From the NCBI GenBank assembly GCA_000750105.3, contig JPHH03000058.1, forward strand, positions 62,001 to 126,000: a stretch of 64,000 nucleotides of DNA, read 5' to 3'. This DNA comes from Tolypocladium sp. Sup5 PDA-1. Its lineage: Eukaryota > Ascomycota > Sordariomycetes > Hypocreales > Ophiocordycipitaceae. The first letter of the stretch is position 1. Each line of letters starts with the position of its first letter. Below the pieces are notes generated by a model. It was given only the letters and a program-made list of their open reading frames with translations, made no database searches and was not told the DNA's origin. Shown in pieces: positions 33,863 to 47,300 of this stretch. The translations under genes and the position numbers were made by a program.

Positions 33863-34194
33863 GAAGAGCAGGGATTAATGCCATTGCAATCATCTCCATC
33901 TACGATGTACGACTAGATTTAAAGGTAGACGGCGTTGGACGCTCCATCAACCCCTGCCAGCAACAAACCACAAGTGGCTTGTCTTTATACTTTTGAAACA
34001 TGAACTCGTTTTGTGCTCCTGCATGAATGAGGCTAGAGACATATCAACGGGCCCCTGCTCTCCAGCCCAAAGACCCGCAACTGACATCTTTCCCCTGCTT
34101 CTTCTGCTTCCAAATCCATTTTCACTGGCGCCTGTACTGGCCTATCGTTACCCACACAATAAACAACAGCCAGCCCTCCCATGTCATTACTCAT
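33863..34194. other. Convergent 3' spacer
   Basis: Holds the 3' regions of RPN12 and the alpha-COP gene only. Nothing else seen. Confidence 0.55.
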
Positions 34195-37100
34195 CTAAGC
34201 GAACAGCTTCAACCCGCTGCCATGCTTGCCAACCTCGCATACCTCGCACACCTTGCATACAGTTCCCTTGTACTTGGAGTGGTATTTGGATCCGTCAAAG
34301 GCGCACTCCTCGTACGAGGTGCCGCTGTAGATGGGGGTGTGACTGGCGGCACACACCTCAAACTCAGCAAACTGGTCAAACTCGATGTCGACGGCGTCAT
34401 TAGGGTTCCGCTCGCACTGAGCCTTCGTCCTCTTGGCCTAAAGAGGGGTAAGTTGTAAGTAAGATGTCGCCGGTATAGGGGTGGAGGTCGTATCAACTCA
34501 CATTCTCAATAATCTTGCTAGATCCACCATTGGCAATGATGCGGTTGGCGAAGCTCAGAGCCGAATTGTAGTTCTTGTTCCTCACGGCTAGTTGCATGGC
34601 ACTCAACAAAGCGAGCTGTCTGTGGGGCACCTCGATCTTGGGAATCGTAAAGTACGCTGACAGCTCCAGGCTCCTCTTGAGCTTAGCTGGATCTTGAGCC
34701 ACAATGTCTGGGGCGCCGAGTGTTCTTCGGGTAAGCTCAATGCCCATGGCCACCGCGTACTCGCTTGCCGACGTAACGAGCTTCTTGGCCTCTGCCACCT
34801 CGCCTTCGCTGGACACGGCGTTGATGAGGATGGTGTGCAGGATACCCTTGAACAGCTTGATGCCGTCTTCCAGTTTGTTTGCCTTCATGGAGTCGTATCC
34901 CTTTTGCAAATCGTTGGCCGCGAGGTGCTCAAGGTCTCGGGGAATAATAGGAAGCACTTGTCGGGGATCCGTCTCGTCAACGGTGCGGCGGATATAGTTG
35001 ATCAGAGGTGGCAAGCCGGACGAAGCAGGCAGGAAGGTCTTGGAGGCTTGGTAAACCTCCAAAAATCGTGGCTTCAGAGGAGCGAAGTTGACGGCACCGA
35101 CTTGCCGGTTCAGGAGCTGCATGGCAGTTTCGAACGAACCACCCGCAACGTGGTCCACTGCCAGAGGTGAGTTCCGCGCCCAAAGGTCGGCTTCGCTGCT
35201 GCCAGCCCCACCAGCGTCGGCACTGTCGACATTGACGAAGTCGCTGTCGGCTTCGGGCACATCATCGTCACCCATATCCCAACCTGCCACATCTTCGTCC
35301 TCCTCCGCGGCCAACGCGCCGTTTCGTTTCGCTGCGGCGTCAACCTCCATGCCGTCCTCCATGCCCGGTCCATCAGCACCGGCGGGTTCGTCCTCGAGCG
35401 ATAAGCCTTCCACCTGTCCGAGTAGAGCCTTCTCAAAGAAGGACTGAGAGTTCGCCTTCGTGGGCCAGTTACCCTTGAACGTTGGTACAACCGGCTTCGG
35501 CGGTGCCAAAGGCTCCCCCAGCGTCGGTATGGTGAGCTGGTCCTCGGTCACACCGGTAGCCTCCAATATGGCCTGGCAATCCTCGTCAAGACCGTGAGAC
35601 TTGGCCGTCATATATGCCAGAGGGTCTGTTCAAATATCAGCAGGGCTCCCAAGAAGGAACACGAGAGATGAAACTCACAAAGGTCAATGTCCTTGAACAT
35701 CTGGATACGGTCTTCAACTTCGCCGAGGTATAAAGCATTGTGGAACCGCGAGGTAAAATCTCCACGGTGCTCGGCAATCTTTGCCATCCTGGCAAGCTTG
35801 GAGTGGTCGCCAGTGGCAAGATACAGAAACGACAGCTTATCAAACTGCTTGAGCTTCTGGTAGCACATCTCCACAATCTGGTGGTTGCCATGAGCCAATG
35901 CTTCGGTGCTCAATCGGGTCCAAAACTTGGGCTTGTCCAACTCCTTTGCCATCTCCACGGCAACTTCGAGGTTGCCACATTCAATAGCCAGGTCGAAACG
36001 AGTGGTTGGATCTTGCACAAACTGCAAAGCAATTTCAGGATAGCCCTTCTTCTGCAAGTACGAGATGATCGACTGGCCCACAAGACTCGAGGTGCGGATA
36101 ATGTGAAGCATCTCTTCGTAGTTCCTCTTGACAAGAGCAAGCTTGAAGCGGTACTCAGTAGGGTCGATTTGCAGGATTCGGGGCTTCGCAGCTCGGTCGA
36201 GGCAATAGACGTTGCGACCCTTCACCCGCACCAGGTAAACGGTCTGGTCCAGAGTCCGGACAATGCCGTTGTCGCCATTGAGAAGCGTGTACTTGACGTG
36301 GTTCAAAGTCGAGTACAAGAGGACGCCTGCGTCATCCCACGTAGCGCTCTTGATGCGGATCGTCTCGTGCAGAGTACTGACTTGCTCAAGCGTTTTCGTC
36401 ACAATGGTCACATTGTGCTTGCTGAGGAGCGCAGCGTAGAGGCCATCGTTGGACCATACGACATACTTGACACCATTGACAGACAACTCAGCAGTGCCCT
36501 TCTTCTGCTGTATGTCATAGAGATGTACCGCGGTTGGCGTAATTATGAGAAGGTTGCCGGTTCCGCCAAAGTATATATCGGTGGTTCCAGCCGGCGGCTT
36601 GAAGGAGCGGGTCGTGTTGTTCGACAAGTCCTTGATGTCGATGGTTTGGTTGGACGTATCAAGCACGGCAAAGCGGTTTCTTGCCACGAAGATAGCCGAG
36701 GTTCCAGAACCCCGTTTCGACTCGGTTGGTTCGATGGCCCCGGAGCCGTCCTTGGGAAGGTTAACCAGTTCGTACGAACCGCCGTCGGCTGGCGTCGTGA
36801 CCAGGATAGATCTCTCAGCAGGATTGTACGACAGGGTGCGGGGGGTGACCCAGGCACTGCCGAGTTTCTTCAGGGACAGCAGTGTCGGGCTCTCTGCGTT
36901 CTTCTGGAAATCGTAGGACTTGACATGCTTCTCCTTGTTGATGTAGAAGAGGACGTTCTGGTGCGTGGCAGAGGCAGGACGCTCACGTTCCAGTTTGAAA
37001 ACCATGACTCCGTTATCGTGGCCGGCGGCAAACAGATTGATCTCGGGGTGCGCCGCGATGACCCAGAATCGGTCGTTTTCCCGCTTAAAGGACTGGACTG

Positions 37101-38134
37101 CGGTTCTCTTGTTCAGGTCCCACACGCGGATGGTCTTGTCTTCACCGGCCGACAAGATCAAGTCTTGATGAGGGTGAAATAGACAGCCAGAGGCATTATG
37201 GAAATGCCCTCTACAAGTGTCGACCTCCCAAGCCTTGGTCTCGCTCATGCGCCAGAGCTTGACCAGGCGATCATCACCGGCAGACACAATCAGAGGCATC
37301 GTCGGGTGGAAAGCCACCCAATTGACGCCACGGTCATGGCCTTCCAACACGAATTTGACGACAGCGTCTGTGTTACCAAACATGTCAGCCTGATTCTGGT
37401 TGGTGCGGGCCATCTGATCTTCGAAGCTCATCGAGGTCGGCGCGGAGTGTTTCTTTCGGAGGCCGGATATGTCCCAGACGCGGACGGACTGGTCTAGCGA
37501 AGCGGAGACGACAAGATCCTCTTTCGGGTGGAACTGGGCACACATGGTATAGTGGTTGTGGCCCGTCATTGTGCAGACTTTTGGACAGTTAGCATAGACA
37601 GCTAAGGATGTCGTGTTAGTTCGGGCAACATACTCAATGAACGGTTCTGCCAGTTCCATATCCGAATGGTCTGGTCATCGGAAGACGAGAGAATCCACGG
37701 CAGCTCGTGGTGGAAGAAGACCGTCCGGACATAGTCGAGATGCCCGTTCAAGGTGAAGAGGCAGCGTCGAGTCTGGTACGACCAGACCTTGATCTTGTAG
37801 TCATCGCCACCAGACACGAAGAGCGGCTGGGTCTTGTGAAAGTCGACGCCTCGAACAGGCCCGTCGTGTTCTTCAAATCTATCGATCAGTGTGCCCATTC
37901 GGTAGTCCCAAAGCTGGATGGTGGACGAATGAAGCGACACCAGGATCCATGGTCTGCCAGGTTCGTCAGCCATCAAGCACCACCCATAGTAAGTCGCGGT
38001 CCAGGGGCCGGAAGCTACCTCTTGGGGTGGAAGGCAATGCCTTTCGCTCTCGACGATTTCGATTCGAACTATACTACTGTAAGCTCGTTGATCGCGGATG
38101 GCTCTTGATCGGTCCAGCGCACCTTGGTCAACAT
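34195..38134 (-). CDS. COP1: Coatomer alpha subunit (alpha-COP)
   Basis: Largest COPI coat subunit; forms the outer cage with beta'- and epsilon-COP and reads dilysine signals for Golgi-to-ER transport. Six exons (38134-38123, 38068-38019, 37953-37634, 37577-35679, 35625-34502, 34437-34195) sum to exactly 1216 codons, giving 1215 aa as expected. The first exon encodes only MLTK; the second opens FESKSSRAKGIAFHP. Residues 1 to about 320 are seven WD40 repeats (WDYRMG, VWSYQTRR, WNWQNRS, VWDISG); about 340-770 is the coatomer WD-associated region; about 800-1215 is COPI_C, ending with Cys-rich EECAFDGSKY...VCKVCEVCEVG that pairs with epsilon-COP. Divergent from the UGGT gene. Confidence 0.97.
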
Positions 38135-38814
38135 GCCCGGGGAGGACTGCATTTTGGCGGGGGGTTGGTTGAAGCCGCAGCTTCGTGCGTCAGGGGGAGG
38201 TGACGCGGGCCAGAGCTAGGCAGCCCGAGGTTCGACAGAGAGGTGTGCTGAACAGCTTGCGCGGATGCTGTGATTGTCGCGAGCTGGCCAGCAGGTCAGC
38301 ATCAAAAGGGGTGGAAGAGGGAAAGTCGTGCTGGCTGCTTTGGACAGGGTGCTGAGCTGGCCTGACTCCTGGCTAGCAAGCAATTGAGCATCGTGTCCAT
38401 CCCGTTCCCAATTGTGGGCTTGGCCTGCCTCCAGTCGCCGCAATATTGTTCCGCCGCGCCACCAGCACTCACCGCCGTACCCCCTGGGGAAACCCCTCCA
38501 CTGATTCTGCCGCCGTTCGTGCTGCAGCCGCCTGCCCCTGGACGTCATTGCGCTAAACCCAATTGGGGCAGCTTTGGTGCGATGTGTTCATAAAGCACAA
38601 TGCGTTGCCTCGACGAAGAAGTGCCTTGTTTGTGAGCCGAGAACATCGAGAGACGCGCGGCATGCGTTAGGGAAGTATACCGGACTCGAACCTGTCGAAT
38701 CACGGCCAAGCGCACATTCAGCCCTGAGCGATCGATCGGCTGCGAGCTCCGGCACTCCTCCACGATTATCTCGAGCCAGCTCTGTCGTCTGCTGTGAAGC
38801 TTCTCCAGTCGGAC
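38135..38814. promoter_or_regulatory. Shared divergent promoter of alpha-COP and UGGT
   Basis: About 680 bp separate the two start codons. A near-palindromic CRE/ATF-like TGACGTCC (minus strand) lies at 38539-38546. Both genes serve ER-Golgi traffic and folding, so joint control by ER stress is plausible, but only position and this one site support it. Confidence 0.35.
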
Positions 38815-41800
38815 ATGATACGTATTTCCAGCCTGCCATGGGGCCTGGCCATGGCCCTTACGGCGGCCTTGCAGGCTACGGCCGCTCCATCCGTCAATGT
38901 AGGCATGAAAGCGGCCTTCTCGGCGGGACCGTATCTGCTGGAGCTCCTGTATGTCGCCACCGTTGACTCCCTTATGTACCCTATTGTATGGATGGATGCT
39001 GAGTGTAAGCCAGTGAAACTGCAGCAGGAGAAAATTCGACGGCCTATTTCCCGCTTCTTGACCGAATTGCTAGCGGGCACTTTGCTTCAGCCTCGTCCGA
39101 TGCCTCCTTATACAACACATTCCTGGACGTGCTTCGAGAGGACGGCCACATTTCGAGCCCCGAGGCGCTCTCCACGTTCAATCTTGCCTTGTCCTTGCGG
39201 TCGGCAGCTCCGCGGATCGAGGCACATTACCAGTATTACTCGACAGCGGTTGAACCTGCTGTTGCGGATTCCTACTGCCAGGACTGGGTTTTGTTTGAAG
39301 GGAAGCAATACTGCACGCCGGCGTTGGACATAGTCGTAAAAGACGGGCTATTCGCCTCGTAAGTGTATCCATAATTGGTATCAAGCCATCAACCTGACCG
39401 TCCATACAGCGAAGTGTCAACTCTCCCCTTCGATCGTACTCTGGGAGCTGGCAGGGAAGCAGTTCTTTACACCGATCCTGCATCGGACACTTTCGGAGAG
39501 TTCCACAAGGCTATTTCCAAGGCAGCCCGTGCTCTGGCATTAAGGTACCGAGTGCGTTATCGTCGACGCAACGCAAAAACCACTCAGGCGTTGCCTGTCA
39601 GTGGCTATGGGGTCGAGTTGGCCCTGAAAAGGACGGATTACATTGTCATCGACGACAGAGAAGCCACGCAGGATTCTGCGCAGAAACCTTTGGGATCGGG
39701 AGCAATACTCAACGGAGAGGAGGAGGAGGTTGCGGATCTTCGACCACTGTCTACGTCGGAGCTTGCCTCTCTGGGCATGAAAACGGCGTCCTTTATTCAA
39801 GGAAGCGACAGTCCCTTCGAAATGCTCGTCAAGTTGACGCAGGACTTCCCAAGGTTTTCTGCATCTATCGCCGCCCACAATGTCTCCAAAGACTTTGTCA
39901 CCGAGTATGGGCAGAACAAGGCGCAGATGGGGCGGGGCGGGATCAACTTTCTGTGGATGAATGGCGTCCAGCTCATTGAACGGCAAATAGAACCTTTTGC
40001 TTTGGTTGGGATGCTCCGCCGCGAGAGAAGACTCATTAGCGGCGTTCGGGACCTGGGCCTCAGTGGCAAGCAAGCTGTCTCCCTCCTCGGACACAGTGCT
40101 ATTTCCACGGCCAAAAGCGACGATGAGCCTGTGAGATACGACTGGACAGATCGATTGGAGGACGGCAGAGTCATCATCTGGCTAAATGACCTTGAGAAAG
40201 ATGCACGGTATGAGGAGTACCCAAAAACTCTAACCTCGGTATGTTCTGCAGCCTGGCCAGGAGAGTCCCCAACACTGACAATGTGAGTAGTTGCTGCAAC
40301 GCGCCTATCCTGGTCAGATGCCTCCAATCGGCCGGAACATTTTCAACCTTCTCGTCCCCACAGATCTTTCGAACGCCGAGGACTTGGCATTTGTCTCCCA
40401 GGTTGTCTCCATTATGAACCGAGGCATCCCTATACGATTCGGTTTGGTTCCGTTGACGTCAACCGCTGAATCCACCGCGCAGGCTAAATTACTATACTAT
40501 TTGATCGAAAGCCATGGCCCAGAGGCTCTTATAGCCTATGTTCAAGGGCTGAGCGAGAAAACTCAGACAGCGGCCGACGAGAAACTCTTCGCAAATGTCA
40601 TCGCAGCTCGAGAATTGCCCCCAGACTCCCAGGATATGTCATTCCAGGAGGTTCTCGAAGCAGAGTCTTATACGGAGCAAACGAAGCTTGCTCGTCGGTG
40701 GGTTGAGAGATTGAAAGCAGACACGCCAATTCGACCGCTCTTCATAAACGGCATTATCACCCCACGTGACAAAAACTGGATGCAGACAATGAGCATGAAG
40801 ATTGGCGAAGACCTTCAAGTCATTCAGAAAGGAATCTTCCATGGGGTACTGGATGAAGAGACGTGGATTCCAGGCACCTTTCTTGAGGGTGCGGCCGCTA
40901 GACGTAATGTGTACATTGCGCTTGACAATGACAAGGCTCTTCGAATGTTGGATGTCAGCAAGATTTACGACGATCACGCCGATTTATTTCACAAAATTCC
41001 GGTTCTCGAGTCATACTCGGAGTCAACGAAGGAGAATTGGGCAGTGATGACGGTCCTCGCCGATATGACGACTGACGATGGCCTGCAACTGGTATTGTCT
41101 GCCCTGGAGTTCAAACGAAACAATCCCGGCGTCCACCTAGAATTCCTTCACAATCCCGAGGACTATACGACGGCCTCGCAAGTGAATGCTGCTTTCAAAG
41201 CGGACGTGGAGATGCTCGGAAGCATTGAAACCAAGGACAAGTTGAGCAAAATCGCAGATGCAGCCAAAGACTTCGTGGACGATGAAGACTATGCTGCGGC
41301 TTTGACCCCATTTCTCACCATGGCCAAGATCAATTCGGGCACGAAAATGGCGATACTTAATGGCCGCGTTGTCGGACCAATTCCGTCAGATGCGTCATTC
41401 ACGGCAGACGACTTCCAGCAATTCTTGGAATTCGAGCAAAACCGTCGGATCCTCCCGGTATACGCTGCGATGGGGGACCTCGGATTGGGCGACAGGCTTT
41501 CTAGTGCTATCGTGGCAGCCAAAGCTACGTCTATCACTGCCCTGTCGACAATCTCTGATCTCCCGGAAGGAATCTTTGAATCAGCACCGGCCATTCGTTC
41601 CACCCTTTATGATTCGTGGAATTCAAGTCATACTGCTATCGAGATCGGAGATCCCGAGACTGCCAGCATTCACATCGCAGGCCTGTTGGATCCCGTCAGC
41701 GAGAGAGGCCAACGGTGGGCGCCCATTCTCAAAGTTTTGTCGGAACTAGACGGGGTCTACATCAAACTCATATTGACCCCCCTGGAGAAGATTGAAGAGC

Positions 41801-43467
41801 TCCCAGTGAAGAGATTCTTCAGATACGTCATGGAATCAAAGCCCTCCTTCGACGAGGGCGGGCAGGTCAGAGAGCTGAAAGCAGCGTTCAAGGGCCTGCC
41901 ATCAGAGGCGCTGTTGACGGCTGGCATGGATGTTCCGCCCGCATGGCTTGTCGCGCCAAAGGAGTCTACCCATGATCTTGACAACATCAAGCTAAGCTCT
42001 GCCAAGTCTGACGTCGATGCGACGTACGAGCTGGAGCACATACTCATCGAAGGCCACTCAAGAGAAGGCCAGGGAGCCCCTCCTCGAGGTGCTCAACTGG
42101 TTCTAGCGACAGAGAAAGACCCTCTCCTCACGGATACAATCGTCATGTCAAACCTGGGCTTTTTCCAATTTAAAGCGAATCCCGGCATCTACAACATCCA
42201 ACTGAAAGAGGGACGGACTGCCGATATATACGCGATCGAGAGCATCGGTGCTCAAGGGTGGGAAGCCGTGCCTGGCGACGAGGGGACTGGGCTGGCATTG
42301 ATGGACTTCCAAGGCACGACGTTGTATCCGCGCCTCAAAAGGCGACCTGGAATGGAGAAAGAGGATGTCTTGGAAAAGGCTGACGGGTCGTCTGGCGACA
42401 GTCTGGTCTCCAAGGGCTTGAGATTCGCCGAAGGACTGTTTGGCGGGTCCAAAACCAATTCGGTGTCGGCACAAGAGCATGCTGAGATTAACATCTTTTC
42501 CGTGGCCAGCGGTCACCTGTACGAGCGGATGCTCAACATCATGATGGTGTCTGTGATGCGCAACACCAAGCATAGCGTCAAGTTCTGGTTCATTGAGCAG
42601 TTCCTCTCGCCGTCATTTAAGGAGTTTATCCCGCACATGGCAGAGGAATACGGGTTCAAGTACGAGATGGTGACGTACAAGTGGCCACACTGGCTGCGGC
42701 AGCAAAAGGAGAAGCAACGCGAGATCTGGGGTTACAAGATCTTGTTCCTCGACGTCCTCTTCCCGCTGTCACTTGACAAGGTCATTTTCGTCGACGCGGA
42801 CCAGGTCGTGCGGACGGACATGATGGACCTGGTCAACCTAGACCTTGAAGGCGCGCCATATGGATTCACGCCCATGTGCGACTCGCGCACCGAAATGGAA
42901 GGCTTCCGCTTCTGGAAACAGGGCTACTGGGCAGGCTACCTGCGTGGCCGGCCGTATCACATCTCGGCCCTCTACGTCGTCGACTTGCGCCGCTTCCGAG
43001 AGCTCGCCGCTGGCGACAGGCTGCGGCAACAATACCACTCTCTATCTGCAGACCCAGCAAGTCTGTCCAACCTGGACCAGGACCTTCCAAACCACATGCA
43101 GTTCCAGATCCCCATCCACAGCCTGCCACAGGAGTGGCTGTGGTGCGAGACGTGGTGCAGCGATGAGAGCCTCACGAGTGCGCGCACAATCGATCTGTGC
43201 AACAACCCACAGACGAAAGAGCCCAAGCTTGACCGCGCGAGAAGGCAAGTCCCCGAGTGGACCGCCTACGATGACGAGATTGCCGCGCTGGACAGAAAGC
43301 GAAGGCAGCAGCAGCAGAATGCCGGCGGGGATACCGAGTCTGCTGGAAGTCCTGCTGGGGGACAGCAAAACGCAGCGGAGGAGACGAAGCAGCGCGAGGT
43401 CAACACCAAGAGCCGCAGGTGGGAGGAGGGAGAAGGCGGAAATGTTCATACGATTGACGAGCTATGA
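38815..43467 (+). CDS. UDP-glucose:glycoprotein glucosyltransferase (UGGT)
   Basis: ER-lumen folding sensor that adds glucose to high-mannose glycans of misfolded proteins so that calnexin rebinds them. Four exons (38815-38948, 39074-39358, 39410-40238, 40291-43467) give about 1474 aa. A signal peptide MIRISSLPWGLAMALTAAL precedes SVNVGMKAAFSAGPYLLELL, the classic start. The first two thirds are the thioredoxin-like sensor domains. Residues about 1148-1420 are the GT24 catalytic domain: NIFSVASGHLYERML, WGYKILFLDVLFPLSLDK, the metal-binding FVDADQVVRTD, and NLDQDLPNHMQ. The C-terminus is HTIDEL, a variant of the HDEL retrieval signal. The exon 1/2 join is supported only by phase and is the weakest. 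Related to yeast Kre5 and S. pombe Gpt1. Confidence 0.94.
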
Positions 43468-44344
43468 GAGTGTCGACCGGTGCCTGGCTTCTGGTTTCTG
43501 TATCTAGCAACGCATATTGATGTTTTTGTCAGAACGACTCTGGACAACACGAATGCCTCGTAGCAGGGCGGGTGGTAACTCAAGCCACTCAACGCGTTTG
43601 CACCCGTGTTGATCCTTTCTGTTCCATGGCCCACGGCTGCGACCTCCAGCCAGGTTCTTGGATACACCCGAACCTACATCCGACGCTACAATACATTTGT
43701 GCCGTGTTTCTCATTCCCCAGCTGTTTGCTGCGAGCGTGTCGGTACCTAAGCACTGGGAAGACGGAGCCAACAGGATTTTAGAATTGCTTGTTTCGATAA
43801 TTCATTCTGTCTTCCAATTCATTCCGTATATCATAGCCCGAATCCGTACAGGCATTGTTACATGGCCTCTGCGCTTATGAAGCCCAAACATCCAGCACAA
43901 CATACCATTAGCGCTCACCCGTCTCTACCAAGAGCAGAAGCCCTAGTATTGGTTCTGTATGTGATATAAATCGAGTCTAGTCCCAACCAGGCGGCTTTCT
44001 CTCGCATAACCAATTTGGACTCGAGGGCAACACAAACGACGCAAAGGGACACAATTCGCTCCAGTTTCATAATGGGCCGTGAATAGAAAACGCGCGAACC
44101 TCGGCAGGCCAAAGCCGTGGTTACGCAGAGGAAAAGAGAAAACGAAATTGCGGTCGGGGTCTGGTCTGTCCCTCTGTGTGACAGAAAGTTGATGTAAGTA
44201 GAAAATGGCGGGTATCAATAAAGCCATGTGGTTGAGAAGCAATAGAGGGGAACAAAACCGCCTTTCCTTCCCATATCCCGATACCAATGCGCAACAATCA
44301 AGAACGCCAGACAACCGAGATGGCATCAGGTAGGAGCAGGCCCT
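43468..44344. other. Convergent 3' spacer between UGGT and wc-1
   Basis: About 0.9 kb of non-coding DNA with both 3' untranslated regions. No repeat or RNA gene seen. Confidence 0.5.
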
Positions 44345-47300
44345 TTATGGCTGGCTGTTCTCATGTTCCTCTCGGATAGCAGTCATAGACGACCCCGGGA
44401 CACCGCCCGCGAACGATGGCTGACTCGGTGGTGGCATCGCTGTTAGTGGGCTTTGTCCAGTCGCCGATGGCGCACCGCTAGGTGCTGCGGCCGTGCTGGT
44501 CATGTTTTGATTCGTAAGCTGCGCTGGGTTGATTGCACCATCGCCGTTGGCATTATTAGGCTTGGCGCTGGATTTGGAGTTGGGGTTGGAGTTGGTATCA
44601 TGCGGGTTTGGTGTCTCGGAAGAAAGCTCTCTGTGCAGAGGTGACGAGTGGACCGGCGAAGCTGACCTCTTGCTCTGCGAGTCGCCGTTTCCGTTGTTGC
44701 CTCCCCTCGACGAGTTGCGAGGTGAAACGCGGCCAGTCTGGGGACTCAGCGTCAGCTAATCGCTGCCGTCGTCCAGGTCGCAATCGAGAGGGCTCCTTAC
44801 CTGCTTTGCCCAGCGAAGACCGCAACTGTTGCATAGATCTCTCTGCCCGCTAGGTCCTCTTCGCCACTCGGGGGTGTTCCTCGTATGGCAGTTGGCGCAA
44901 TCCCTCACCATATTGCCGACACCCTTTCTCCGCTTCCTCTTCTTCTTGTTGGACAGGAGCCCACCGAGCTCCTCCGCGAGAATCCGGTTGACCTTCTCCA
45001 TCTGTCTCAGCTCGAACTGCCAGCTTGAACACTTTGTTGTCCGAAGTTCGTCGAAAATGTTGTCTTCCGAAGCCAACGCTGCGTCTTGGGTCCCCGGCAT
45101 CAACGCTCCGCCAGCTGGCTGACTTCCTTGCGTATGCAGATTGGTCCTGGGAGTCACGGACATTGATCTGTTGTTTCCGGCTGTGCTAGCAGGAGCGATG
45201 CTGCGTGACGATGCCTTGAGCAGCTTCGTCTGGGCAAGCAAGAAGGAAGGCTTATGGCCTTCGGACGCGTCGCCGGGATACAGAATCGTTTGGGCCTGTA
45301 GGCCCTGACCCCGGCGGTTCTGGACTTCATGCTTGCATGTGACGATCTTGCCTCTTCTAGCCTTCTCGATGGCCCGGCCAAACTCGGGCCGCGACTCTTT
45401 GCGCATCAGGCCCTGGATACTTGTGCCCACCAATGACTCTGGCTGCAGGTCGAGAAGCGATCTGACATTGGACGAGACGAAGAGGAACATGCCGGATGTT
45501 GACAGTTTGGTCCAGAGCTCACTGTCGCCGATGCCACCGTTTATCTCGAGATTTTGCCTGCTGAGCGCGAAGACGGGCCGTTTGCGCCCAACCAGAATGA
45601 CGCACTTCCGACCCTTGCCTTGCTCGACGAAGAGAGACCCATGGCTTTCGAACCAGGTATAGCCGCTCTGCTTTCGCCGTATTCTGAAGACAATATTGAC
45701 CTGGTTGCCGGCAGTGGCGTCCTTGAGTTCACGGGTGACGGGTACGATGTCGGAAGGATGACAGACCGACGAGAGAGAGTTGCCCACGAGATCGGTGGCA
45801 TCGTACTCGAGAACTCGGCTGCAGGAAGGGGATAGGTAGAGGAATAGGCCCTTTAGAGACAATACATGGACAACGTCGTCGGTATTCTCCAACAACATCT
45901 TGTCCCACGACTGCTTGTGCCAGTCCGAAACCAAGCCTTTAGGGTTGAACTGCTGCAAGAGCGTCGAGACGTCATCCACTCCAAGTGTCTGACCATTCTC
46001 GGATTCCCACTGGCCCGACGTCGGCGGTGTCCAGATATACTGGCCAATATCGCTGTGCTTGTAATTGACCTTGACGCCGCCAAGTTCCTGGCCAGAGATG
46101 GCATCGGGGCATTCGACGAGATCGATCTGAAATCCTATGAAGTATCTTATGTCGTCGGTGTCCCAGGGAATGGGAATCATGGTCAGCAGGTTGAGGAAGG
46201 GTTTGCCGCCTTTGCGGTAGTTGATGAGGCTCTGTTGTACCTCTCGCCCTTCGTGTATCATCTTCTTGAGGTTGTATACGGCACCGTCATCCACAAACTC
46301 ACGCTTGGAACCGGCCTCGACCTTGCCGTCTGGGGCTTGGAGGAAGCGGCAGTTTTGGCCAACGATGTCGTGGCGGCTGTAGCCCGTAAGGTTTTGGAAA
46401 TTATCCGAGACGTAGACGATGGGACAGTCGTTCATGGTGACGTCGCAGACGACAAAAGCACAAGACATGTCGACAGCACCCAGGTGGATCTTGGGATCCT
46501 TGCGTGTAGCGACGAGCCACAGGGCCTTCAGCATGTCAAAACCACTCTTGGAGTAGATTGTCTTCTCCTTGGGCTCACGCGGAGTTGGGGCGGTAACAGG
46601 TGTCGCCGCGTCGGAGGCAGAACTGGTCTGGGTCATGCTGGCAGAGGTTCCAGGCTGGGGAGAGATTCCGGAGCCAGTCGAAGAGACGTGGCGCGAGAGT
46701 GGCGGCGGCATGTTCTGGTTGAAGGTGCCCACATTGAGGTCGAGGTTCATGCTGTTCGCATGGGGGTTCGGAGTGGAGCCCATGGAGCCGAACTGCGTTG
46801 CTTTTACGGTCATCATGTCGTCGTCTCGTCCATCGTCCATGGTTCCGATAACCGCAGGGGCGTTGGTTGGTGTGGCACTCAGGGGCCCATCGTCAGAATC
46901 AACGCCCATGGAGAAATCCGCGCCAACGGAAGCGATCTGGCTAGGGCCAAAGCCGCTACCAGGCGCGCCGCCCGCGGGGAACATGCCAATGGCCGAAGTG
47001 TCGTTGACCATTGATCCCATGTCCATGTTGGCAAACGAGGCGGGGATCATGGAGCCCATCAGATCGGGGGAGATGGTAGAATATTCGGCGGGGTCGGCCA
47101 TGTAATTGCCCATTTGATCTGCCATGCTGAGGTTGGTATTGATGTTTGAAAGCCCCGATGCCATGGGTTGATTGAAATGATAGTTTCCGAGGCCAGCATT
47201 ACCGGCTCCGAACGACATCATGTCTCCCGTGCCAATGGAAGACAAGCGCCTTGCGTTCTGCGCTTGCGACTCAGGGTTGGCGTAGGTGTGCGGCATGCTC

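Noticed and set aside
35740..37182. 480-codon plus-strand frame
   Set aside because: It lies wholly antisense to alpha-COP exon 4, whose protein is conserved along its length; the frame is a by-product of codon bias.
38668..38765. tRNA-like stretch on the minus strand with AGGTTCGAGTCCGG
   Set aside because: The T-arm has a mismatch, the acceptor stem pairs only partly (GGAGG with CTTCC) and no convincing anticodon arm can be folded. It could be a decayed tRNA, but support is too weak.
45866..47014. 382-codon plus-strand frame
   Set aside because: Antisense to the PAS/LOV and N-terminal region of wc-1; no independent evidence.
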